From positions 6,827,001 to 6,891,000 of the forward strand of contig NC_092673.1 of assembly GCF_964355755.1 (NCBI RefSeq): a stretch of DNA of 64,000 nt, given 5' to 3'. The translations under genes were made by a program, and so were the position numbers. The notes below the pieces were generated by a model that searched no databases, was not told the DNA's origin, and worked only from the letters and a program-made list of their open reading frames with translations. Each line of letters opens with the position of its first letter. The stretch's first letter is position 1. Source of the stretch: Antedon mediterranea (Eukaryota; Echinodermata; Crinoidea; Comatulida; Antedonidae). This document shows, one piece after another, positions 37,901 through 49,900 of this stretch.

Positions 37901-40900
37901 AACAATTTAACAGACTATATAAAACAATCCCCCACTTTAAGTTTGTTTAAACAGAGATTAAAGCAATATTATAACAATAGAAATATTTAAGTTAAGTAAA
38001 TCACATTATGTTATTTTGGTTTGTTCTTTTTGTTTGTACTAATTGTTTGATCTTTTTGTTAGGGTTACATGCTTAAAGCACTTGTGCTTATTTTGTATCC
38101 CATTCCATTATCTTATTATTTGTATTGTATTTGTATATGTTTTTTTTTTGATTATGGAATAAAAATGTCGATGAATTGAATTGAATTGAAACATGCAGTT
38201 TGGATATGTTGATCAAGACGAGGTTGGAAAAAAGACTTTTTTGCATCTTAACTTTGTGTCATTCACCATCTACACTGGCTAAATCCCTGTAGGTTTTAGG
38301 TTTTAAATACAAATCATAGCCCAGTCACACTAGCATTTTTCTAATTGGTTAAAACAGCACTATTGTCTAAGACAATATTACACAATATGTAGTTTTTGGA
38401 AAGCATTGTTGTGTTGTTATATACTCAAGCAACATCTTGCTAAACATGAATTACATATTATAATTGAATAGTAAATGTTGATTAATTAGAAGGAAAAAAA
38501 GCCAATGATTAGCCTAATTAATTACAAATTGAAATCAAAAGTTAATTATGTTTCAGCATCATATTGGATAAATTACTCTTGTATTACTCTTGGTTTAATT
38601 GAAGAGGAAGGAATCCAGCTTTATAGTATGTCTTAAAACTTAAATGTTATAATAATTTTATGTTTAATTCAATGTTTCTAGGAAAATATTATAATCTACT
38701 GTACCATATTCTTATAAAAATTAAACAACTTTACTTAAAGATGTATTGTCCCTTTGACTAATTAAAAAAAAAATTTTACAAAAATCTTTGAAAAAAAAGT
38801 GGGTAATTTTGAAGTATTATAATAAATATTAACTTTCACCAAAAATTAGTTGAAAAAAAAATTATTTACCATAACTGAAATACAGACGTTTTTTTGTTCA
38901 AAAAATAACTTTGACTTCCAGTCAAAGTTTTCGATCAAAATATATCTCATAATGCAACGCGCTTGTTTGGCTACTCTGTATGCATAATCATAAAACTTTC
39001 CTCGCGATCTGTGTAAAAACACCTTCTCAACCGTGACGAGTTGTAAACAATCCTAATTAGTATCATGCATAATGCACACTCGTGGTTTGAAATCTTTGTT
39101 TACTTTTGCTGTGACGATTTTCCAGACGAAATGTAATCAAACTAATTTACCTGTTAATTACGTAAACTTGATGTTTTTGGCTCGAATTTTCGACTTAAAG
39201 TGAATAACTTTAATATTACTTTGATATGGCCAATTCAAATTTACAATATCTTGACTTTCATTTTTTTGTGTTTCAAGGGACAATACATCTTTAAGTTAAA
39301 GTAAACCGAATACTAACTACTGTATACTAAATAAATTGTGTGTAAAGTTAATCAAAATCCAATTCCTGAGGAGATAAAAACACAAATTTGAAGGATGCAC
39401 GTTGGACGCCCATTCTTGGAAACTGCCTGTTCACACAAGAATGATGTCCATAACATAATCATTTCTGCAACAATATTAATTTAGCAATCATATCAATGAA
39501 TGAATTTATACCAGTTTATTGTAAAATTGATGCAATAAATATAGCAACATTAGGAATATTATTATTATTAATTTTACAGAAATAGACACCACAAATTAAT
39601 GTTAATACATAGCAGTTTTTGTCAGTCACAAATACAGTCTATACAAAAAGTTAAATTGGTAGTTTAAACTGAAGTACATGTAAACTGGCCTAGACAATGT
39701 ATATGCCAGGATAGGCCTGTAAATGTAATGCCTCTTTTAGCACATCAATTTTTTTCCCACAAAAAATGTCATATACAGTAGGTGTATTAACATTATTGAT
39801 GGCTGGATTTCGTCCAATAGATTCATCCAGTGGTTACAAATAATCTTAAGGATGATCCTGTTCTGTATTAAATCTATAAATAACTTTCATTGAAAAAACA
39901 AGCATCTAGAGAGCACTAACATCACATGCTAACCGGTTTTATACAACAAAAGAAACATTAAACATCTGATTCTGAATGTATTTTTTTGTTAATGAAAGCC
40001 TAAATAATTACAGGTTAGTTTTTCTTAACCAACTGTATCATTAACTGTATAAAGCTAGTCTAGGTTCTAGACTGAATTTCAACTTACTTATGATAAAAAG
40101 ATCAATATTTTTGGCACACATGGCGTTTCATACGTATAATGCTTGAGCTCGGACTAGACAAAATGCAAAAGGATGTCGACTGGTAGACTATTACATAAAT
40201 AAGACAATAAATACAGACTTGAGCTCTGTCTACATATCAAATAGTTTGACAAAAAAAGTGTGATATTCCCAAATATGGTAGTTATGACATCATCGTGTCC
40301 ATACAGTATATGGGCACATCACAATTTTTTGTCACATGTAAAGTTTGATAGTGTGACAGAGCTTTAGTACACTGCAAAGCTAGATGAAGCGGTATATATG
40401 CTAGCATTTTTTTATGGGGACTTTCAGTTGCAATACACTAGCCTACAGTACTTTATACAAATGTCATCCCATTCATGTTACCTGCATGTTTAGGTATCAA
40501 GTCATGATAGCATTCATCTATAAATGTTAAATAATCAGCTGAATTCACAACTGAGTTGAAAAAAAAAGTAAAAACTAAAAGTTAATTTTGAAATGTGTTG
40601 TAGAGTATGTTTGGAGTTTGTAGCTACAATAGGGGATTTGAGGTTGTCCCTGATCGACCAAATTATATTTTTGTTTTGCTTATTGTGTAAATGATGAAAT
40701 AAATGTTGAATAATAAAATGAATAGCCATTTATATAATATCTTTGTTTCTTTTGTATTACCGTATTATTTTAATAAACGTCTGGGGCCTTATTCCTCAAA
40801 TAAACGCCCCGACACATGCGTATACACACAATATTGTATTAACACATTTCTATTTGATAGTATAATTCATTGACTTCCATGATCTACAAAAACATTTTGA

Positions 40901-43900
40901 TAGAATATTTACTGTATTTTTTCACTTTGAAAATGATTTTTTTTTCATATTTAGGGAGAATTTATTTGATTAAATACATGTTAAAATATCATTATTATCA
41001 TTATGCTAAAAAAAATAACCGCCTCTCTAATTGCCCCTCTAAAAACCCCTGGCGATTTATTAGAATAAATATGGTAACCTTGAATATCTTCTTTCTTTGC
41101 TAATTAAATAATTTTCTAAATCAACTTTTCAGATGTCATTTGCACTTTGTGAACACTGCTCTTAAAATGACTATAGGTAAATACTTTTCTGTCGCACACA
41201 TACAGTAAATTTAATCAAACTATAAAATTAACAGTAAAAAAAAAAGGACGAGTTTCAATTATTATTTTGTTTGCACACTATCGCGCAGATGATGGATTGA
41301 TTATTTTTTTATTTTATTGCTTTTGGCGCTTCATGTAATAGATCCTGTCCCAAGCAACCTTGAAAATTTAAATAATAATTTTATTCCGATTATTGTAATA
41401 TTTAATAGGTTAACATTATGAGAGAAAAATGTAAAATGTATTGCATTTGCAGTAGTAAAAAAAAAAACAGTTATCTTAACAGTCAAATTCATAAATAAAT
41501 GTTTCAGAAAACTACCTACATTATTTATTAAAAATAAAAATATACAGAAATACCTGTTTTATAATTAGGAGATATTGTATACTCTCTATAGTGTAATTAC
41601 AGTTAAATCAGTTTTTTAATTTTTAAAAAATGTACTGAATTGAAACCTGTATTGAAACTTTTTATGTAGGACGGTGGTGAGAGTATTCAATAAAAAATGT
41701 AACGTTCTAGTTTTTTTTATCCCTATCTTGATAATTACGTCATTAGACATTTATTGTTGGAACTATCAATATCATTGTTGTTCATCATATCATCATTTTT
41801 TTCTTTTTTTTCTTTAATATCTTACAGAGCCCTCAAAGGCCCTCAAGATCAGTTCCTTCACTGGAAGTTGGAATAATTGGATCACCCTTATTAAAGATTG
41901 TAATAAATAAAATAAAAATTGTGTTTTTTTTTATTAAAATAATTGTATTATTATTTCTTTTTTCTTAATACTAATAATGCTAATAGTCATACATTGCCAC
42001 CTGACACCTGTTTGTATAGATAACATATTTTGTTTACTTTTTGTAGACAAATAAAATAATATTCTATAAAAATAAATACAATTAGAATAATATTAATTTT
42101 ATGGTTACAATACAATACATCTGGTTATAGTACATGGCAGTGGTATAATTGAATAATATAACCACATTTTTTATTATTAATTTCAAATTTATTAAAATAT
42201 CATACAAGCAGTTGTCCAATATTTGCAATTTCACTGTAGTACAGCAACTAAATTAGGAAACCTTGAAAACGAAACACATAAAATTTACCATATAATGTAA
42301 ATTTTCAACAAGAAATCTATTCCTTTCCCCCCTGTTAATGTAAGGATATTAGTAATATCAAATGAAAGAAATGATTTCATCCCCAACGGGATAATAAATA
42401 TTAAAGATATCGAAATAAATGATAAATGCATTAAGCATTAGTAGAAATTTTCAAATAATTTTAATCCCGAATTAAGAAGATTGTGGAAGGAATCGAAATG
42501 GCTTTCACTTTTAATCATCAAAAGCTGTCTATACCGTCAAATAGTATTCTTTTAAAGAGCCTCTAGGCAGATCGAACAAACTGAAGTTATGTCTGATAAT
42601 TGCGTTTAAAAAGAAACACCAAAAAAACAAAGATGACCACAATATTGTAAAGAAAGATGAACACATTTTGAATCTCTACTGAGGGAAATGATAAAGAATA
42701 TGTAGGGCCAGGCTAGATAGGCAGAATATGATTACTCAAAATCATAGTATCATTATAATTTTCTACAGTAAATTTACTTTTTTTGAATAATTGTAACAAC
42801 ATATAGTCATTTTCTAAATAAATGTTACAAAACAATAGTATTTTACAGTATTTGAATTGAATTGGAGACGTATACATTATTCACTTTGTGCGCACAACAT
42901 GCTTGTATTGGGCCTGCTATCTTGGTGCGATATGAGTGGACTAGTAAAATAATTTTGTTTGGACTAGTGAAATCTAGTGAATTCCCAGTGGGAAGATAAG
43001 TTGGTTTGCAGTTAGTATCGGAGTAAAATCAAATAAAATTAAAATAATTATGTGTAAATCATTTTACATAGCCTAACAAAACTCTGGAAATAACTTAAGT
43101 TATACACTATTTTGAATTTAGATTTAAACATTGAAAATACACAGCAAAATAGTGTACTAATATTTTAGTAACATAAAACCTTTTGTTTTTAGAAAAGAAA
43201 AAAAAGACTTTTAAAAACCTTCTACAGTAAGTTATGTTACACAGATCTAAGCAGTGGAATGCCAGACAACCAAACAAATCTGGCCATTAATTTGAGGTAC
43301 ATTATGATTATGAATGGAGGTGGTTACACAAAGCACTTAATTTTTCTTTTTAAGCTTCTGTATGATTACTGTGAGTACATATCTTCATTAGTATAGTAAG
43401 TGCTGTAGTAATATTTTTCTTTTGCCCAAGGGGGAAAAAAATCTCTCCTTTATTTGACTGATGGTTATATTATGTAGAGATAAAATTGTAGAGGGCGGTA
43501 GTTGTTTTGCTATGTTCTTCCTTCATAAAATGCCAATGTACATAAATACAATACAATACTTACCGTCAGAAATTGAAACTGAATTGAAAAACAAAATTAT
43601 GATTTAATTTCTGCCATAAAATATTGTACAAATCCTGTGATTTAACTTTTATAGGGCAGCCTACAGGTACGAGGTAGTGAGTGGGCAATTGGACGTGTAC
43701 ACGTGCAGATGCATCTCGTTGGGCTAGCAAAGTTTTATCTTACTGGGAAAGTAGTAATTATAGTTTGACTGGCAAGTGGGATAGTAGTTTACATGGAAAG
43801 TAGAATTAAAGGTTAGTTGGAGCAGGGAAGAGTTAAATTACATCATTTAACTCTTCCCTGGTTGGAGTTCTTCAGTTGTGCTTCAATCCGGGCAACTGGA

Positions 43901-46900
43901 GTAGTAGCAAATTAGCAGGCAACTAAATAGTTGCCTGACTATTTGTGTTCAAATCCTGTCTGATGTCATTATTCTATAAACTTTCTTTCAGCTAAAGCAT
44001 CTTGTGTTTTTTGTAGGATTTCCAACAGTCTGGATCCAAATAGTTATCGACACTCATTGGTCATTCTGCATAGTTTAAATATTGAAAATGTAAAATATAT
44101 AAAAAAGTAAATTTTGAACTTACCATCATAAACGTTGGTCGGATGAGTGGTAGGTAACTTGATACGAGTGTTATGTTGTGGAAGGTTTGTCTCGTAGCCA
44201 ACATTGTACTAATGAAATAAAAACATTCATAATCATATTGGTGGTATATTAATATCTATAATAATTGTTAAAAATGTGGACATTTTGGGGTGGGATAATA
44301 ATTGGGTTTCGTTACAATGGACTTACCAAGTGTTGTGTCCTAAAATAAGGGGTGGGAATATATTCGATCATGAGATTACGATTATATTCGATCATGAGAT
44401 TACACCTTACACTTACAGTATAAACGGCAGATTTACTGCAACCATAAGTTTTCTTTATCCTCTACCCAGTCAAAGTTTGCATTTAACGAATGGGGAGGAT
44501 ATTAGAAGAGGGAATGATTGTATTATCAGGGGCGTACTAGACAAACTTTAGGCTGAAACTACAGTAGGCATAACAAGGGGGTAACTTGCAACTGTTGTTT
44601 GTTTGAAATAATGTGTGATATGAGAGCTATTACAATTGATTAAGCTGAAAATTTACACCCCTGTACTAATTTAAAAGTTTTCAATTGAAATGTTTTTGCA
44701 ATACTGTACTACGTATTGTACGAAAGGGAAAAGTAAAATGAAGCAATACATAACTGGATGAACTAAATATAGAAGTTTTAAACATGCAGGCATCAACACA
44801 ATAACAAACTGTGTAAAGTGTAATGTAAAGAAAACTATTTAATATTGTAAAAATATGGAAAATATTATATAATGAAAATAATTTGTAAAACTATCCATTA
44901 GAGAAGGAAATGACATGCACATATTATGTACCACATTCATGATAAATTACAAGTCAAATAAAAATTCACGATCAAGCCAAAATATTAATGCTTATGATTT
45001 TTCATTTGCAACCTTCTTAAACATAAATCAAATCTTACGTTGAGAGACATTGATTTGTGGATGAAGAAATGTTTTGATAAATTGGAAGATGCGTCCACGT
45101 TCAAATTACTTATGCCACTCAGCCCTTAAAGATTACAACTCGAGGCAATCAATTCCCTCCGATGGTCACATTTGTTTCGCGATTAATAAAACTGCCTTGC
45201 ATTTTTCTCTACTTTTTCACCTATTTTGACTGCTGTTTGAGTGAACATTTTCTTGTCATGTGACGAGGTTGTGACGGAGCAATTAGTCGATGAGGAACCC
45301 TACCAATAAGTCATTACAGCTTAACCAACGCATTAAGTAAATGAATATTTTCTAATTTTGCAATAGCTCTAAGGATGCCATTAGAGTAGTAGTTTTAGTT
45401 TTCATCTATCTCGTAAGAAATAATTGAACAAATGCGTTTCTGAACACAGATCATGAAAATAGTTAGTAAACACTACAGTATTAGAAAAAGATAAAGATAG
45501 CAGTTACATCAGCACTATAATTTATTATTCACAAATTCTTGCCAACTACTGTACATGTCAATGCATGTCTTACTCTTAGCATCAAAAGATTTAAGAAAAC
45601 TTTATGACTAGTTTTGTAACTAATGTTTTTTTTATTGCTTTGTTCTTATTTTTATAAATGTACCTGCCTAGCTAAGGGACATGCTCATGGCCTCTAAACT
45701 GCCCCTTAATTGCCATTAATGTTTGGTGTTCTCTCGAAGCAGGTTTTGCCAGCAAGATTTTCTGGACTAATTGTCTCCAACCGGTATTCAAAATGGTTTA
45801 AGAAAATCATACACACTTATCTAGTAGTACACTAGTCCTAGATCACCCAAAGCCTACAGTATATTTTGTCAATTGGATAGACACAGTACAATATTCATTT
45901 TTGTATTTTGTAGATTAGTTCCACCGATATTATATCAATAATTATAATATAATAATCGTTAATTCGCTTAAATTGCTGGACTAGAATTAACTACAGTATA
46001 TTGGGGAACACTGCATCAATGTGTTTGGTATTAATATGTATGTTTTGTAATAATTGCTGAGAATGAGCAGGGAAGAGTGAATCTTCCCTGAGATGAGATA
46101 CAGTATAGTAGGGAATTCTGTTTTTCTATTTGTAATGGTTTTTTTTTCAATCTGTTTTCCATCATGGTTTGTAACAAGTAATAATTAACTAAATATAAAT
46201 ACTAATACTTTTTTTTTGTTTTTTTTGGGTTTTTCAAATTAATTAATAATTATTGATTTTATTGAATAATAAATATATGAAATAAGTAATAAAATATAGT
46301 CTTAAACACAAATCATTATTGTTTTGTTGTTGAAAAGAAATAATAAAGTAAACATAAAAAAAAAAAAAAAAAACATTTCAAAGCTTTTTGAATCTGTTAC
46401 CAGAGGTGATAGTAATGTATGCACTTTTTAAAACAAAGACATTGCAAATTGTATTATTATTATCATGTATTATTTAACATTCAAAATAAGGTCTGTTCTT
46501 TTACCTGAGGGACACTTCAGGGGATTTAGAAGTTTTCATTTTCTATATTTCACATGGTAATGAATAAATCAAATCACCATATTGTTTGATACGACGAGAT
46601 TATTGTCAAGTTAGATCTACTGTACTGTACGGTTTGATTAGTGAAGAATAGTGGCACAGCAGCATAGTGATTACCATGGCTCTACTAATGAATGATATAA
46701 TTTGTTAAAAATTTCATTTCTCTTCATGTTTGTGCATTTGTAATGTACTTTTACAATTATGAACAAAATTCTTTTTCTACTGTATATAAAGAAGATCCCA
46801 GCTTTTGCTAAAGATGTGAACTTGAATTGAATTGAGGGATTAATATTACTGGACTAGCATGTAAGAGGCATGGGTTTGAGACATGTCTATGCCACAGTGC

Positions 46901-49900
46901 TTTTTTTGGCAAAATACTTTACTTTCATTGTCTTTGACGTTAAAGAACTTGGTACACTATTCAAAAGGAATATGGAATCGTCTTCTGGTGTTTTTTTTAT
47001 ACGGTTTTGGATTGGTCCTCTGTCGTGTACTGAAGAGATCACTTGGTGTAAAGAAGAAATAAATTCCAGATGTTTGAGTTCAATGCTGGTTAAGTCAAAT
47101 GACCAAAGCCATCAGCGCAAACTTGGTATTCTTAAGGTATGAACGCCAGGCTATTGATCTAGAAATTGTGGGTTTTTGTGCCAAACTAGTTTGATAGTGT
47201 AGACAGAACTTTAACATAGTTTTGTTTTTGAGAGACTGAGTAGCTACAAATACAAATAATATTTACCTCTTCTTGTTCCATTGTTGCCAATGTTTCTTCA
47301 AGGCCTTTATCTCCTAGTTCTTCCATCAATTTCAGCAGTTTTTCTTCGCATGTGGCCAGCAGATCCAGAACGTACTCATCTGAATCAGGTGATACTTGAG
47401 CTTGTGGCACATGACCTTTATTCTACAACAAAAATATAAACATAGTCAATTCAAAAGTAAAAATGTATGAGTTGATGGTTTTTTTTCTTTCACCTTATTT
47501 ATTATAGAGGGTGACCCTAAAGAGCGTATAGTGACAATCAAGGGGTTCTCTCTTGATGAATGACAGTGGCTGTGTGTATGCTGGACACCGAGGTAAGATT
47601 TACTAGGTTCTTTAAAATGCACATGAGCCAGATGTTTACACTGGACCTATGGTTTATAGTCTTTACCCAAGAAGAATCATTTTACTACAAGCACCAACAA
47701 TGGAGCGAATGAGGCTTGAACCCTTGCCATTTTTTTTACCATATTTAATGAGGGTGATCCATCCAGCTATTGCTGACCCTTAGAGGTTCACAAGACAAAC
47801 ATATACACAAGATGCTCTACATAAACAAAGTCTTATACAAGTCTTTGGGAGTGGAGTAATTTGGTCCTTAGAAAAAATACTGACATGTGCTGGGACTTGA
47901 ACCCAGGAACCTTGGAGTGGTAGTCAAGCATCATAACCACCAAGCCACAACTCCACTCCTAGTGTTAATATGGCAAGGTACTACGGTTCCACTGTCTTAA
48001 CCGCTTGGCCACTCACTCGCTCTTTCCATATGCTAGTTAGTGTGATAAAGGTGTGAGAATGAGTAGAAAGTTGTGTTTAGGCTTTTTACTACATACAATA
48101 CTACTATTGTTTAGGGATATTGCTAACTTGCACAAGTGACCAAAAAAAAATGCATAAATTTCTCCAAACCATTTAAAAATATCAAGTCTTTTCACTAAAT
48201 GTGAGAAAATATAATTAATGTTAGTATGATTTTTCGTTTTATTTGTATTTTTTGTTTTTTTATATGGAATTTGTTATTCTGAAATAAATTGATCAATATG
48301 GGCTAATATAATAGGCTAACCCATGAAAATTTATGGGGGAAAAAAATTGAAACGGATGTAATTTTGGATTTTATTTGTAAATTTCATAACTTTTCTTTTG
48401 TGTTTTAACAAGAAATTATCTTTCATATCCATTTAGGACGTAGAAAATTACCATACTTTTATCTGTCAATTTCATTAACATTGTCCAGATTACTGTATAT
48501 AATAATAATTTGCATACCAATAATTCATACCAATTATAATACTATTTCACGGACATTTAATTTTATGATCCTTATGTAATAATGATAATTTGTTTTTTAA
48601 ATGCATATGGAAAGACAATTATTATTATTAATTTTAATTACATATATCACAGGTGTTGTAAATGAAGATATATTTTATAAAGTAAAGAAATATAAATGGT
48701 TTATAGTCCTAATTCTTTGTTCACTGTAGTGTTACCACCAGAAAAATATACGGTTAGAGAATTTAAATGATGATTAGGCCTCGATTACAGCTAATATTTT
48801 TCTTATTGAATTGATTTGAATTTATCACTTTATATTTCAGAACAAATAACACAATTAACAGAAAATCACACTAGAATCGGATTTTCCCACAATTAGAGAT
48901 TTGAAGATCGTAACAAATAGTTCATAGTACACCTAACAAGATCATTTATTTTATTTTTGTTATTAAAAATACATTCACTTAATACAGGTAATGTATTTTC
49001 TTTATTTATTCTCTTTCTTTTTCCTTTCTGTGATCGACTGTTTGTTGTTGACTCTGTATTTAGAGCAAGAGCAGCTGAACTTTTTCCAACGTTTTTCTGC
49101 CGCCATCACTTTATTCTTGTAATCGACGTTTGTTACTATATTTGAAACATGTTAGAGCACGTGATCAACTAGACTTGTAAAAAAGTTATTAATAGAAGTT
49201 ACATACCTAGTTAATCGAGGTTCAATTGTAACTTACCATGACTCTACTTTATCATGAAATATTTCTATTCATATTCGCTGTTAATGGCATTAACAGGGTA
49301 AAAACAAAATATCAATGAATTTAACAAAAACAAGGCAGAAAAAAAAATTCCATATACAGTCGCAGCGAGCTCCACGTCCAGGGAAATGCAAATCAGCACT
49401 CAACAAATCTGGTAGTATCTCTGATAGTACTTTACTAAAGGGTCTTTCACCTGCTCTGGCACAGTTTCAACAAATCAAATCGAACATCAATGTTTAGTTT
49501 TTCATATGGATTGGTGCAAAGCCGCGTGGAGTGTTGTGAAAATGAAACATTCACATTTCATTTGATTTGCCGGACCGGAACCGTGCCGTAACAAGTGTGA
49601 AAGAGCCTTTAAGGAGGTATGTCCTGAAACCCTTTAAGGAGGTACTGTATGTCCTGAAAAAACAACAGAATATCTAGTAGAACACAAGTACAGTATACTC
49701 ACAGCCTTGAGATGCTGTAACTTATCAGCAAGGTGTTCCACTCCAGACTTGACACTAACAAGTATTTTACTGCACTTATCCAGCTTTGTCTTTGAAATAT
49801 CTCGTCGGTCTTCTTCTGACTTCAAGTGGCTCTGGAATTCCTCCAGCATTCGTTGACCACTAAAAACAATTCATCATTTAAATTATTATCATAATTTGCA

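Larger units (their letters stand above)
33290..38190 (+). mobile_element. Near-full-length two-ORF LINE (CR1/L2/Jockey type), interrupted by a MITE
   Basis: A non-LTR retrotransposon lies in intron 10 of ODAD3, antisense to the host gene. In order it has a duplicated 5' segment, ORF1 (coiled coil plus nucleic-acid-binding region), ORF2 (apurinic-type endonuclease then reverse transcriptase), a short 3' UTR and an 18-bp tail of GAATT repeats. The short tandem-repeat tail and the ORF2 motifs ([31 protein letters not shown]) are those of the CR1/L2/Jockey group rather than L1, which ends in poly(A). ORF2 is broken by a 546-bp MITE and by one in-frame stop near the end, so this copy is not autonomous. 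I could not delimit a target-site duplication. Confidence 0.9.
39295..44123 (-). other. ODAD3 intron 10, 5' portion
   Basis: It contains one TA-flanked MITE (40.2 kb), the dispersed repeat (40.8 kb) and the CAGGGAAGA hairpin (43.8 kb). The rest is A/T homopolymer-rich and unassigned. Confidence 0.6.

Noticed and set aside
38739-39290. Idea that the second TTAA MITE is part of the LINE
   Set aside because: It has its own TTAA-flanked termini beyond the LINE's GAATT tail.
47889-47960. Functional tRNA gene on the minus strand
   Set aside because: A and B boxes are good but the arms do not close into a full cloverleaf and the sequence is embedded in nested SINEs.
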